Counted from the stretch's first letter, positions 33,870 to 44,158 are shown. The stretch: 64,000 nt of DNA from Streptomyces sp. NBC_01381 (GCF_026340305.1 NZ_JAPEPI010000002.1:2232001-2296000); one strand, 5' to 3'. Translations and numbers: made by a program. The notes: generated from the letters alone by a model not told the origin.

Positions 33870-35165
33870 GTGAGTGAGACGACGACGAATGCCCTGCAGT
33901 ACCGCTTTGACGGGCCGGAAGACGCCCCGGTCCTGATTTTGGGCCCCTCCCTCGGGACAACATGGCACATGTGGGACCGGCAGGTGCCCGAGCTGGTCAA
34001 GCACTGGCGGGTGTTCCGCTTCGACATGCCAGGACACGGCGGTGCGCCCGCGCACCCCGCGGGCTCCGTGAGCGAGCTCGCCCAGCGGCTCCTCGCCACG
34101 CTCGACGAGGTCGGAGTGCACCGCTTCGGGTACGCGGGCTGCGCCTTCGGCGGTGCCATCGGTGCCGAACTGGCCCTGCGCCACCCGCAGCGCGTGGCCT
34201 CCCTCGCGCTGATATCCGCATCGCCGCGGTTCGGCAGCGCCGATGAGTTCCGCCAGCGTGGTGTCATCGTGCGGAGCAATGGGCTCGACCCCATCGCGCG
34301 CACTTCCCCCGACCGTTGGTTCACGCCGGGCTTCGCCGCCGCGCAGCCCGCGATCACCGACTGGGCCGTACAGATGGTGCGGACCACCGACCCCGGCTGC
34401 TACATAGCCGCCTGCGAGGCGCTCGCCGCCTTCGACGTGCGGGCCGAGCTGGGCAGGATCGGGGTGCCCACCCTTGTGCTCGTCGGTTCGGAGGACCAGG
34501 TCACCGGGCCCGGCGAGGCCCGCACCCTCGTCGCCGGGATACCGGACGCCCGCCTCGCCGTCGTGCCGGGCGCATCGCACCTCGCCCCCGTCGAGCAGCC
34601 CGCGGCCGTCACCGACCTCCTCGTACGGCACTTCTCCACCGCCTGGCCGGCCGCGGCCGACGCGACCGGCACCCACGCGGCGATCAGCGCGCCCCCGGTC
34701 AAGCCGGTGCTCGCCCCGCCGCCCGTCACGCCCGTCGCCGAGATCGGGCCCATGGCGCAGCCCGAAGCCGTGGGCGGCGGCCGTCCCGATCCGTACGACG
34801 CGGGGCTCAAGGTCCGCCGCGAGGTGCTCGGCGACGCGCACGTCGACCGTGCCCTCGCCGCAGCCGACGACTTCTCCGGGGACTTCCAGGAGCTCATCAC
34901 GCGCTACGCCTGGGGCGAGGTCTGGAACCGTCCGGGGCTCGACCGGCGCTCCCGCAGCTGCGTCACCCTCACCGCGCTCGTCGCCGGCGGGCACCTCGAC
35001 GAACTGGGCTTCCACATCCGCGCGGCGCTGCGCAACGGCCTCACCCCGCTGGAGATCAAGGAAGTGCTGCTGCAGGCCGCCGTCTACTGCGGCGTACCCG
35101 CGGCGAACTCGGCGTTCAGGGTCGCCCAGGCCGTGATCCGCGAGGAAACCACGCCCCAGGAGTGA
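33870..35165 (+). CDS. pcaL: PcaL-type fusion: 3-oxoadipate enol-lactonase / 4-carboxymuconolactone decarboxylase
   Basis: 431 residues. Residues 1-260 are an alpha/beta hydrolase like PcaD; residues 300-425 are a carboxymuconolactone decarboxylase like PcaC. The fusion catalyses two consecutive steps of the protocatechuate branch of the beta-ketoadipate pathway. In the hydrolase part the nucleophile elbow, normally G-x-S-x-G, reads GCAFG, so the catalytic serine is alanine (A92). The Asp (GSEDQV) and His (GASHLA) are in place. The PcaC part keeps the NRPGLDRRSRS and HIRAAL regions. GTG at 33870 is the start. No other pca gene lies nearby. Confidence 0.85.
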   Translation: MSETTTNALQYRFDGPEDAPVLILGPSLGTTWHMWDRQVPELVKHWRVFRFDMPGHGGAPAHPAGSVSELAQRLLATLDEVGVHRFGYAGCAFGGAIGAELALRHPQRVASLALISASPRFGSADEFRQRGVIVRSNGLDPIARTSPDRWFTPGFAAAQPAITDWAVQMVRTTDPGCYIAACEALAAFDVRAELGRIGVPTLVLVGSEDQVTGPGEARTLVAGIPDARLAVVPGASHLAPVEQPAAVTDLLVRHFSTAWPAAADATGTHAAISAPPVKPVLAPPPVTPVAEIGPMAQPEAVGGGRPDPYDAGLKVRREVLGDAHVDRALAAADDFSGDFQELITRYAWGEVWNRPGLDRRSRSCVTLTALVAGGHLDELGFHIRAALRNGLTPLEIKEVLLQAAVYCGVPAANSAFRVAQAVIREETTPQE

Positions 35166-35184
35166 CGCGTAGCAGGATGGGGGT

Positions 35185-35838
35185 ATGACGACTGCCGCGA
35201 AGCGCATCAAGCTCACGAAGAAGACACACGCCTGTGTCCGCCTCGAGCGGGACGGGCGGAGTCTCGTCATCGACCCCGGCACCTTCAGTGAGGAGGACGC
35301 CGCCGTCGGCGCCGAGGCGATCCTCGTCACGCACGAGCACATCGACCACTTCAACGAGGACCGGCTGCGCGCGGGCATGGAGGCCAATCCGGCCGCCGAG
35401 ATCTGGACCCTGCGCTCCGTCGCGGAGAAGATCTCGGCCGCCTTCCCGGGGCGGGTGCACACTGTCGGCCACGGGGACACCTTCAGCGCCGCCGGGTTCG
35501 ACGTGCAGGTGCACGGTGAGCTGCACGCCGTGATCCACCCGGACATCCCGCGGATCACCAACGTCGGCTATCTGGTGGACGGTTCGGTCTTCCACCCGGG
35601 CGACGCGCTGACCGTCCCCGAGCAGCCCGTGGACACGCTGATGCTGCCGGTGATGGCGCCCTGGAACAAGATCTCCGAGGTCATCGACTACGTACGCGAG
35701 GTCAAGCCGCTGCGCGCCTACGACATCCACGACGCGCTGCTCACGGACCTCGCCCGGCCGATCTACGACTCCCAGATCGGTGCCCTGGGCGGGGCCGAGC
35801 ACCTGCGCCTCACGCCGGGCGAGTCGGCCGACCTGTGA
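35185..35838 (+). CDS. Metallo-beta-lactamase-fold hydrolase (UlaG-like)
   Basis: 217 residues. The metal motif THEHIDHF (about 49-56) and further histidines at HGELHAVIHP and FHPGDAL fit the MBL-fold group that includes UlaG and related proteins. A two-metal hydrolase of unknown substrate acting in the cytoplasm; no signal peptide. It starts 19 nt after pcaL and ends 30 nt before the exonuclease gene, so the three may be one transcript. Confidence 0.85.
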   Translation: MTTAAKRIKLTKKTHACVRLERDGRSLVIDPGTFSEEDAAVGAEAILVTHEHIDHFNEDRLRAGMEANPAAEIWTLRSVAEKISAAFPGRVHTVGHGDTFSAAGFDVQVHGELHAVIHPDIPRITNVGYLVDGSVFHPGDALTVPEQPVDTLMLPVMAPWNKISEVIDYVREVKPLRAYDIHDALLTDLARPIYDSQIGALGGAEHLRLTPGESADL

Positions 35839-35868
35839 CTGTCGGACCCGCCCGGTAGGTTGTGAGAC

Positions 35869-36648
35869 ATGCGCATTGCCACCTGGAACGTGAACTCGAT
35901 CACCGCTCGCCTCCCGAGGCTCCTCGCCTGGCTGGAGAACAGCGGTACGGATGTGCTGTGCATCCAGGAGACCAAGACCACCGCGGAGGGCTTCCCCGCC
36001 GACGAGCTGCGCGAGCTCGGCTACGAGTCGGCGGTGAACGCGACGGGGCGGTGGAACGGCGTCGCGCTGGTCTCCCGCGTGGGCCTCGACGACGTGACGC
36101 TCGGACTGCCCGGCGGGCCCGACTACGACGGGGCACAGGAGCCGCGGGCGATCTCCGCGACGTGCGGCCCCGCCCGGATCTGGTCGGTGTACGTGCCGAA
36201 CGGCCGCGAGGTGGAGCACGCGCACTACGCGTACAAGCTGGAGTGGCTGGCGGCGCTGAAGGCCGCAGCGGCGGCGGACGCGGCGGGGGAGCGGCCCTTC
36301 GCGGTCCTGGGGGACTTCAACGTGGCGCCGACCGATGAGGACGTGTGGGACCCCGCCCTCTTCGAAGGCGCCACCCACGTCACCCCCGCCGAGCGCGAGG
36401 CTCTCGCGGCACTGCGGGAGGCGGGGCTCTCCGACGTCATGCCCCGGCCGCTGAAGTACGCGCACCCGTTCACGTTCTGGGACTACCGCGAGCTGGGCTT
36501 CCCCAAGAACAAGGGCATGCGGATCGACCTGGTCTACGGAAACGAGGCGTTCACGAAGGCCGTGACGGATTCGTACGTCGACCGCGAGGAGCGCAAGGGC
36601 AAGGGCGCGTCCGACCATGCGCCGGTCGTGGTGGACCTGGAGCTCTAG
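35869..36648 (+). CDS. xth: Exodeoxyribonuclease III (AP endonuclease family)
   Basis: 259 residues of the ExoIII/APE fold: start RIATWNVNSI, metal-binding glutamate in CIQETKT, GDFNVAPTD, and the final SDHAPVVVDL with the catalytic His. It repairs abasic sites and 3' blocked ends. Its length is normal. It is closed by a strong bidirectional hairpin. Confidence 0.93.
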   Translation: MRIATWNVNSITARLPRLLAWLENSGTDVLCIQETKTTAEGFPADELRELGYESAVNATGRWNGVALVSRVGLDDVTLGLPGGPDYDGAQEPRAISATCGPARIWSVYVPNGREVEHAHYAYKLEWLAALKAAAAADAAGERPFAVLGDFNVAPTDEDVWDPALFEGATHVTPAEREALAALREAGLSDVMPRPLKYAHPFTFWDYRELGFPKNKGMRIDLVYGNEAFTKAVTDSYVDREERKGKGASDHAPVVVDLEL

Positions 36649-36654
36649 CCCGGC

Positions 36655-36683
36655 CCCTGGGCCCGGTGGAACCGGGCCCAGGG
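36655..36683. terminator. Bidirectional terminator hairpin
   Basis: A perfect 13-bp stem (36655-36667 with 36671-36683) with a 3-nt loop, placed between two convergent genes, 6 nt after the exonuclease stop and 10 nt before the SGNH hydrolase stop. Confidence 0.85.
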
Positions 36684-36693
36684 AACCCTCGGG

Positions 36694-38463
36694 TTACGGC
36701 ACCAGTTCCCGCAGATCCACCGACTCCGCTATCGCCGCGAGACCCGCATCGCCCGGATGCAGGTGATCCCCGCTGTCGTACGCGGGCAGGATCCGCGAGG
36801 GATGCCCCGGATCCCGAAGCACCGCGTCGAAGTCGAGCACCGCGTCGAAGTCCCCGCCCCAGCGGATGTACGAGTTCACCGCCACCCGCTCCGCGTCGGC
36901 CGCCGCAGTGCACAGCGACTCGCCCTCGCACGGTGCGATGGTCGCCGCCACGACCCGCAGCCCCCGCGCACGCGCCCGCTCGGCGATCTCCCGCAGCCCG
37001 GCGGTCACTTGGTCCGCCTTGGTGCCCCAGCGGACGTCGTTGACCCCCTCGAAGACCACGACCGTACGGGCGGACGTCTGGGCGAACACGTCGCGGTCGA
37101 GCCGGTGCAGCGCGCTCACGCCGCCGGTGTCCGTCGAGACACCGTCACCGGGATAGCGGTCGGCGACGACACGGTTCGCGGAGATCCCCTGGTTGAGCAC
37201 CCCGAACTGCGGGACCGTGTCCTGCTGGAGCAGCCGTGTGGCCAGGACGTTGGGCCACCGGTGATTCGCGTCCGGCGTGGACTTCACGCCGTCCGTGATG
37301 GAGTCGCCGAGCAGCACCACAGAGCCGGGCCCGCCGCTCACGTCGACGCCGGTGAGCAGCGGCCACGTGGAGATCGTCGACGTGTACGCCGCCGGTGAGC
37401 CGTCCGCCGCGTGGTCGCCGGGACCGCTCACGTACGAGCGCTGAATGGCCTGGCTGTGCACGGGCGCGGTCGTCACCGTCTCCGGGAGGTGGAAGCTCAC
37501 CAGGAGATTGGTGTCCGCGGGGACGTCGAAGTCGAGCGGATCGCTGAACGCCTGGGCGCCCGCCGGGATTTGGGTGCCCGCGGCGCCCCGGAAGGACAGC
37601 GGCACCGGCTCACCGCGCGCCCCCGCACCGGACTCCTGCACCGCCACCGTCGCGCTGCCGATCCGCACCGGCGCCGACGCGAAGGTGTTGTCGAGCCGGA
37701 TCCGCACCCGCGGGCCGCCCGTGCTCGTGTGGACGACGAGCCGCACCGTCCGGTCGGCCCACGGCCCCACCGCCGTGTACCCGGCCGTCGATGCCGACCA
37801 GCTGCCCGTCCACCCCTTGGCCGGCTGCCGCACGGAGAGCGAGAAGACATGTAGATCCGGGGCGCCCGGGTCCTTCGGCAGGGTCACCGAAGCGACCTCG
37901 CGCCCGCGCGCCACGGGCACGGTCACGACGTACAGCCGTGCCTTCTCGGCGAGTTGGCCGCCGGGAGTGTTCACATGCGGCAGCGCGACGGACTTCGTGG
38001 CGAGCGGACCCGAGCGCCAGTCGGGCGCGATCAGGCGGTACGTGCCCTTCGAGCCGTCCCCGTAGCGGACCGTCCCCGTGCCGCTCGCCTCGCCGCCCGT
38101 GCCGGCCACCAGGAAGGCGAGGGCGTCACCACGCCCGCGTACCCGGACCGACTGTCCGTCCGCGCGGACGTTGTCGGCCTCGCCCGCCTCCGTACGCGGC
38201 CAGGTCAGCCGCGCCCCGTCCACGGCGAGCGAACGCCCCGGCGTCCAGCCCGCCGCCGTCAGATCGCGCGCCGACAGCGAGCTCCCCGAACCGTCGAAGT
38301 CCGCGTCGCCGGGCCGTGCGTCGTCGCTGATCGCCCTGTTGTCGAAGAGCCGCTCCAGGGGGAGCGGCTCGGGTCTGTGCGGGGCGGCTTGCGCAGTCGC
38401 CACTGGTACGACGCTCGTGAGCACCGCGAACACCGCGGTCACTCCCCATGTACGTCGGCGCAC
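36694..38463 (-). CDS. Secreted SGNH/GDSL hydrolase
   Basis: 589 residues. A Sec signal (1-28, cut at AQA) leads to a beta-rich N-terminal half (about 30-330) and a C-terminal SGNH domain: block I LLGDSITDG with the catalytic serine, block II GISANR, block III EGVNDVRWG, and block V DHLHPGDAG with the Asp/His pair. It is probably an extracellular esterase or lipase of the two-domain kind found in Streptomyces. The GTG at 38463 has GGGAGGGG upstream. Without neighbours of the same pathway the substrate is unknown. Confidence 0.88.
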   Translation of the reverse strand: MRRRTWGVTAVFAVLTSVVPVATAQAAPHRPEPLPLERLFDNRAISDDARPGDADFDGSGSSLSARDLTAAGWTPGRSLAVDGARLTWPRTEAGEADNVRADGQSVRVRGRGDALAFLVAGTGGEASGTGTVRYGDGSKGTYRLIAPDWRSGPLATKSVALPHVNTPGGQLAEKARLYVVTVPVARGREVASVTLPKDPGAPDLHVFSLSVRQPAKGWTGSWSASTAGYTAVGPWADRTVRLVVHTSTGGPRVRIRLDNTFASAPVRIGSATVAVQESGAGARGEPVPLSFRGAAGTQIPAGAQAFSDPLDFDVPADTNLLVSFHLPETVTTAPVHSQAIQRSYVSGPGDHAADGSPAAYTSTISTWPLLTGVDVSGGPGSVVLLGDSITDGVKSTPDANHRWPNVLATRLLQQDTVPQFGVLNQGISANRVVADRYPGDGVSTDTGGVSALHRLDRDVFAQTSARTVVVFEGVNDVRWGTKADQVTAGLREIAERARARGLRVVAATIAPCEGESLCTAAADAERVAVNSYIRWGGDFDAVLDFDAVLRDPGHPSRILPAYDSGDHLHPGDAGLAAIAESVDLRELVP

Positions 38464-38649
38464 GACGGACCCCTCCCCTTGACGGAAAACTGACGTGATG
38501 TGACGTGATGAAAGGTGCGCCATGAAGCTAAGGAGGCGGCGGAGGCGCGTCAATGAGTCGCGCGTGAACAAGACCCGAACTCGCCGAGAGGACACGGTGA
38601 TGAGCGCGCCTGTGGTGCGACAGGCGATGCGAATGCCACGCTGGGTGGT

Positions 38650-39099
38650 ATGAACATCCCTTTCATCCCGTTCCTTGACCGGTGGCGCAAGCGACACGCG
38701 GCGGATCCGGAGCCGGGTCTCGCCGCGGCGTTCGAGGACGACCCCCAAGGGGTGGCCGAACTCCTCTCCGAATGTGAGCTGCTGCGCTCCCAGGCCGCCA
38801 CCGCCGGCCTCGAACTCGATGACACCCCGGCCTCGTTGGGCGCGCTCGACCAACTGCTCCCGCGCTGGCGTGACGATCCGGAGCTGCTGCCGTGGCTCGG
38901 CAACGACGCGGGCCTGTACCTGGGTTCGGTCATCGTCCGTACGGTGCCCGGCGCCACCTGGCACGTCTGGCCCGGCGGCAGTCCCGTCGTACGGCTCGCG
39001 TCGGGCCGGGAGATCCAGGTCGTGGAGGCCGGGCTCGACTGGGCGGTGCACGGTGCTCCCGAGCTGTCTCAGGTCTACGCGGAGGCGTCGGAGACGTAG
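38650..39099 (+). CDS. Conserved hypothetical protein, DUF6278-like
   Basis: 149 residues, soluble and acidic, starting MNIPFIPFLDRWRKRH. It has a Leu-rich helical middle and a beta-rich C-terminal part (GATWHVWPGGSPVVRLASGR). It resembles small DUF6278 proteins of Streptomyces, as far as memory allows; function unknown. It stands alone before the gluABCD operon (144 bp gap). Confidence 0.65.
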   Translation: MNIPFIPFLDRWRKRHAADPEPGLAAAFEDDPQGVAELLSECELLRSQAATAGLELDDTPASLGALDQLLPRWRDDPELLPWLGNDAGLYLGSVIVRTVPGATWHVWPGGSPVVRLASGREIQVVEAGLDWAVHGAPELSQVYAEASET

Positions 39100-39243
39100 C
39101 CCGGAGGCTTCCAGGGCCCGACCGCGGGATGAAGTAACTGCAAATACGGTTAATGCCCATAAGTGCGTGTCGTCCGGTAAGTCCCGTTTTCGCATGGATA
39201 GTTTGCGCGGACAGACACACCGCTGAGAGTGGGCAGGGCAGGC

Positions 39244-39987
<744 letters not shown>

Positions 39988-40000
39988 CGGGGGGACAGCC

Positions 40001-40915
40001 ATGATGCGTACGACACGTCTGCTCGCGGCGCTCCTCCTCGCCGCCTGCGCCGTCACCGCCACCGCCTGCGGCAAGGAAGGCAGCCCGCCGGTGAAGGGGC
40101 CGCAACCCGACGAGCTGCCCAAGTACCAGGTGGCGACCGGTTTTACGCTGCCGGGCTCCAGCACCTGGGAGAAGGCGAAGCGGCGCGGCCACCTCGTCGT
40201 CGGTGCCAAGGAGGACCAGCCGTTCCTCGGCGAGAAGAACCCCGCGACCGGCGTCTACTCGGGCTTCGACATCGAGATCGCCAAGATGGTCTCGGCCTCG
40301 CTCGGCTTCGACCCGAAGTCGATCCGGTTCAGGACGATCGCGTCGGCGAACCGCGAAACCGCCCTGCAGAACGGGCAGATCGACTACTACGTCGGCACCT
40401 ACACCATCAACGACCTCCGCAAGAAGCTCGTCGGCTTCGCCGGCCCCTACTACATGGCGGGCCAGGGCCTGCTCGTGCGCTCCGACGAGGACGACATCAA
40501 CGGGCCGCAGGACCTGGACGGCAAGCGGGTCTGCTCGGCGGCGGGATCGACCCCCTACCAGCGCATCCAGCAGGACTACCCGAAGGCGACGCTCGTCGCG
40601 TACGACACGTACTCGGTCTGCGTCGACAACCTGCTGACCTACCAGGTCGACGCGGTCACCACCGACGACGCGATCCTCATCGGATACGCGGCCAAGGTCC
40701 CCGACGAACTCAAGGTGGTCGGCAAGCCGTTCTCCGAGGAGCCCTACGGAATCGGCGTCCCCCGCAAGGACAACACCCTGCGGTTCGCCATCGACGACGC
40801 CCTCGCGGCCCGCGAGAAGAACGGCGACTGGAAGAAGGCCTACGACGCCACGCTCGGCCTCTCCGGAGTCCCGGCGCCCAAGCCGCCCGCCATCGACCGC
40901 TACCCGGCGAGCTGA
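40001..40915 (+). CDS. gluB: Glutamate-binding lipoprotein GluB
   Basis: 304 residues. A lipoprotein signal ends at ATACGKEG (lipobox Cys about 24). The SBP type 3 domain follows (VVGAKEDQPFLG, GFDIEIAKMVSASLGF, Arg in the substrate site region SANRETALQNGQIDY). It binds glutamate outside the membrane for the ABC importer. The start has a G-rich site and two successive ATGs. Confidence 0.92.
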   Translation: MMRTTRLLAALLLAACAVTATACGKEGSPPVKGPQPDELPKYQVATGFTLPGSSTWEKAKRRGHLVVGAKEDQPFLGEKNPATGVYSGFDIEIAKMVSASLGFDPKSIRFRTIASANRETALQNGQIDYYVGTYTINDLRKKLVGFAGPYYMAGQGLLVRSDEDDINGPQDLDGKRVCSAAGSTPYQRIQQDYPKATLVAYDTYSVCVDNLLTYQVDAVTTDDAILIGYAAKVPDELKVVGKPFSEEPYGIGVPRKDNTLRFAIDDALAAREKNGDWKKAYDATLGLSGVPAPKPPAIDRYPAS

Positions 40916-40924
40916 GGAGGCGTC

Positions 40925-41569
40925 GTGGACACGCTGACAGACAACTTCTCCACCTTCGCCGAGGGCTTTCTCGGCACCGTCCAACTCACCGTGTACTCCT
41001 CGATCCTGGCGCTCGTGCTCGGGTTCCTGATGGCGTCGTTCCGGGTGGCCCCGGTCGGCTCGTTCCGGGCCTTCGGCACGGCGTGGGTGACGGTCCTGCG
41101 CAACACCCCGCTCACCCTGCTCTTCTTCGCGGTGCTGCTCGGCCTGCCGCGCTTCGGACTCGTGCTGCCCTTCGAGGTGTTCGCCGTCCTCGCGCTCGGC
41201 TGCTACACCTCCGCCTTCATCTGCGAGGCCCTGCGCTCGGGCATCAACACCGTGCCCAAGGGCCAGGGCGAGGCGGCCCGCAGCCTGGGCATGACCTTCG
41301 GGCAGACGCTCTCCGTGGTGGTGCTCCCGCAGGCGTTCCGGTCGGTCATCCCGCCGGTCGGCTCCACCCTCATCGCGCTCGCCAAGAACTCGGCGATCGC
41401 GGGCGCGTTCAGCGTCACCGAGCTGCTCGGCACGTACAAGACACTCAGCGAACTCGGCTACAGCATCATCTGGACGTTCATCTGGATCGCCGTCGGCTAC
41501 CTGATCATCACCCTCGCCATCAGCGCCGTCTTCAACATCCTCGAGAAGCGCTGGGGAGTCGCCCGATGA
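40925..41569 (+). CDS. gluC: Glutamate ABC transporter permease GluC
   Basis: 214 residues, five membrane helices, and the EAA-like loop EAARSLGMTFGQTLSVVVLP of His/Glu/Gln/Arg/opine-type permeases. It starts with GTG 9 nt after gluB and its stop overlaps the gluD ATG. Confidence 0.92.
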   Translation: MDTLTDNFSTFAEGFLGTVQLTVYSSILALVLGFLMASFRVAPVGSFRAFGTAWVTVLRNTPLTLLFFAVLLGLPRFGLVLPFEVFAVLALGCYTSAFICEALRSGINTVPKGQGEAARSLGMTFGQTLSVVVLPQAFRSVIPPVGSTLIALAKNSAIAGAFSVTELLGTYKTLSELGYSIIWTFIWIAVGYLIITLAISAVFNILEKRWGVAR

Positions 41570-42435
41570 AAGCCCTCTCCCACGAATCGACCGCCCTCTA
41601 CGACGTACCGGGGCCCAACACCGAGCGCAGACACAAGCTCTACGGACTGCTCTCCACGCTGATCCTCCTCGCCCTGGTCGGCTGGATCCTCTATCTGCTC
41701 TTCGACACCGACCAGTTCACGGAGACGAAGTGGATGCCCTTCGAGTACAAGGGCATCCAGGAGCTGCTGCTCCGGGGCCTCGGCAACACGCTCAAGGCGT
41801 TCGCCATCTCCGCGGTGCTCGCGCTCGCGCTCGGCGGACTGCTCGCCACCGGGCGACTCTCCGAGCACCGCCCGGTGCGCTGGGTGGCCACGCTGATCGT
41901 GGAGTTCTTCCGCGCGATGCCGGTCCTTGTCATGATCTTCTTCGTCTTCGTGGCGCTGAAGGTGCAGCCGCTGCCCGCGCTGGTCGCCGGACTGACGCTC
42001 TACAACGGCTCGGTGCTCGCCGAGGTCTTCCGCTCGGGCGTCAACTCCGTCGAACGCGGGCAGCGGGAGGCCGCGTACGCGCTCGGCATGCGCAAGACAC
42101 AGGTGATGACCCATGTCCTGGTGCCGCAGGCCGTGCGCGCCATGCTGCCCGCCATCATCAGCCAGTTGGTGGTGGCCCTGAAGGACACCTCGCTCGGTTA
42201 TCTGATCACCTATGAGGAGTTCCTCCACGCCGGGAAGCTGATCGCGTCGAACCTCGACTACGATCTACCTTTCATCCCCGTGGTTCTGGTGATCTCGCCG
42301 ATCTACATCGGGATGTGCATGCTGCTTTCGTGGTTCGCCCAGTGGGTGTCCAAGCGTCAGCGGCGCAATCCCAAGACCGAGGCCGTGGAAGTGGCACCGG
42401 CCGAACCAGGGACGCTGCTGCCGGGTCCGCAGTAG
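41566..42435 (+). CDS. gluD: Glutamate ABC transporter permease GluD
   Basis: 289 residues. A cytoplasmic N-terminus, then membrane helices and the EAA loop REAAYALGMRKTQVMTHVLV. It pairs with GluC to form the membrane channel. It overlaps gluC by ATGA. Confidence 0.92.
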   Translation: MKALSHESTALYDVPGPNTERRHKLYGLLSTLILLALVGWILYLLFDTDQFTETKWMPFEYKGIQELLLRGLGNTLKAFAISAVLALALGGLLATGRLSEHRPVRWVATLIVEFFRAMPVLVMIFFVFVALKVQPLPALVAGLTLYNGSVLAEVFRSGVNSVERGQREAAYALGMRKTQVMTHVLVPQAVRAMLPAIISQLVVALKDTSLGYLITYEEFLHAGKLIASNLDYDLPFIPVVLVISPIYIGMCMLLSWFAQWVSKRQRRNPKTEAVEVAPAEPGTLLPGPQ

Positions 42436-42472
42436 CTAAAGGAGCCAGAGCCCAGCCGGCAGCAGCCGGAGA

Positions 42473-44065
42473 TCACTGCTCGCGCAGCGGCACCGACACG
42501 TACGACGGGTCGGCCGCGGGTGAGGAGAAGGTCAGCTGCGCGCCGGACGGGTTGTGCTCGATATAGAGCGGGTCGACCGTGTCGACGACCAGGGCGAGCT
42601 TGTGTCCCGCCGGTACGTCGTAGGCCGTGGAGAACAGCTCCAGGTCCACGCCGAACGGCTTGCCGGGCGTCTTGCCGTGGAAGGTGTACGGCGCGTTGCT
42701 GACCAGCTTGCCGAGGCCGAGCGGGCCCACGTCGTACAGGTACGCGACGAGGGTGCCGCTCTCCTTGGTGCTGGTGAGCGTGGTGTGCAGCTTCGCCGTC
42801 CCGCGCACGCGCTGCGGCGCCTCGTACCTCTCGGACTGCCAGACGCCCGCGTAACGGCGCGGAAGCAGCGGCATCGAGGCCATCGGCGGGATCTTGAGGA
42901 ACTGGTCGAGGGCGTTGGACAGCAGCACGATGCCGCCGTTGGCGCCCGAGTCGACGTTCGTGCGGATGGTCGTGGACCCGCCGAGGTCGATCTTCTTCTT
43001 CGTCGCGCCGACCGACTTCCAGTCGGGGTAGCCCTCATAGCCGCCCGTGGAGCGGGACTTGAGCTGGACGGGCGCTTCGGTGTCGATGCCGTTCTTCTCG
43101 CCCTTGAGGTAGCGGTCGAACCAGCGCTGGGTGGAGGTCCAGGTGTCGTTGGGAAGGCCGAGCAGGCCGGTCGCCTCGGCCGTCGCGTGGTCGCCGGGGC
43201 GGAACTCGAGGCGCTTGGGGCCGGTCAACTGCTCGTAGAACTTGGCGTATTGGTTGGGCGGGAAGATCGTGTCGCCCCAGGCGTTGCCCAGCATGACGGC
43301 CGCGCCGTTCTTGTTGATCTGGTCGATGTAGGTCGCGGGGGAGCGCTTCGCGCCCCACGCGATCATCTCGTCCTCCTTGTCCAGGTTGGACGCGAGGAAG
43401 TCCTTGAGCGTCTGCTGGAGTTCGGGGCTCGGACGGCCCGTCAGGACGCCGGCGCCGCCGAGCAGCCCGGCGGCCTGGGCGTGCTGGGTGCGGCCGCTGT
43501 AGATCGACTCGATCAGGTCGCCCCAGCCGCTGAGCGCGGCGACGGCCTTGATGCGCTTGTCGTGCCCCGCGGCGAGCAGGCTGATGCCCGCGCCGTACGA
43601 GACGCCGCCCATGCCGATCTTCTCCGGGTCGGCCGGGGTGTTCGCGAGCGTCCAGTCGATGACCTTGGAGGCGTCCGCGATGTCCTCGGGGCCGCCGGTC
43701 TCGATCTCGCCGCCGGACTGCCAGAAGCCGCGCGAGTTGTAACTGACCACCACATAGCCGGAGTTCGCGAGCTTCTGGGCCTGCGCGACGTACTCGATCT
43801 GCGGCATGGCCCAGCTGGTGGGCAGCACGATCGCGGGGTACTTGTCGCCGCTCTTCGCGCCCTTGGGGGTGAAGACGTTGGCCTTGAGGATCGTGCCGCC
43901 GTCGCCGGGGATGTCGACGAAGCGCACGTCGGTGGAGCTCGCCGCCGGGGCGGTCGCGGGGGCCGCCTGGGCCGCCGGGGCGAGGCCGAGCGCGGCACCG
44001 GCGACGAGGGTCGCGGAGACGGCGCCCACGGTGGTCGTACGCAGGGTCTTGCGCGGAAGTCCCAC
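42473..44065 (-). CDS. Secreted CocE/NonD-type (peptidase S15) hydrolase
   Basis: 530 residues. A Sec signal (1-34, AQAA) is followed by an alpha/beta hydrolase domain with nucleophile motif GGVSYGAG, an Asp in NAWGDTIFP, a His in RPGDHATAE, and a C-terminal jelly-roll domain (about 330-528) as in X-Pro dipeptidyl-peptidase/cocaine-esterase proteins. It probably cleaves acyl or peptide bonds outside the cell. The GTG at 44065 has AAGGAGTGA upstream. The promoter region carries repeated GTTACC motifs. Confidence 0.88.
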   Translation of the reverse strand: MGLPRKTLRTTTVGAVSATLVAGAALGLAPAAQAAPATAPAASSTDVRFVDIPGDGGTILKANVFTPKGAKSGDKYPAIVLPTSWAMPQIEYVAQAQKLANSGYVVVSYNSRGFWQSGGEIETGGPEDIADASKVIDWTLANTPADPEKIGMGGVSYGAGISLLAAGHDKRIKAVAALSGWGDLIESIYSGRTQHAQAAGLLGGAGVLTGRPSPELQQTLKDFLASNLDKEDEMIAWGAKRSPATYIDQINKNGAAVMLGNAWGDTIFPPNQYAKFYEQLTGPKRLEFRPGDHATAEATGLLGLPNDTWTSTQRWFDRYLKGEKNGIDTEAPVQLKSRSTGGYEGYPDWKSVGATKKKIDLGGSTTIRTNVDSGANGGIVLLSNALDQFLKIPPMASMPLLPRRYAGVWQSERYEAPQRVRGTAKLHTTLTSTKESGTLVAYLYDVGPLGLGKLVSNAPYTFHGKTPGKPFGVDLELFSTAYDVPAGHKLALVVDTVDPLYIEHNPSGAQLTFSSPAADPSYVSVPLREQ

Positions 44066-44066
44066 G

Positions 44067-44158
44067 GGTCACTCCTTACTCGTTCAAGCAAAGTGACCCG
44101 ACGGTAACCGCGCGGCTTTACCGGGGGTAACCCGTCGGTAAGTTACGCCCCGGTAACG
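44067..44158. promoter_or_regulatory. GTTACC repeat cluster and inverted repeat upstream of the S15 hydrolase
   Basis: GGTAAC (GTTACC on the gene strand) occurs at 44104, 44127 and 44153 with a GGTAAG-GTTAC element at 44138-44147. An 8-bp inverted repeat GGGTCACT/AGTGACCC (44067-44074, 44093-44100) flanks the ribosome site. One GTTACC lies 11 nt from GTCACT. This is a likely operator region of unknown regulator. Confidence 0.45.

Noticed and set aside
32061..33900. tRNA gene as attachment site of the integrase
   Set aside because: No cloverleaf or GGTTCGAATC-type T-arm was seen on either side of the integrase.
42554..44107. 517-codon frame opposite the S15 hydrolase
   Set aside because: Shadow frame; the minus-strand product has a signal peptide and catalytic motifs.
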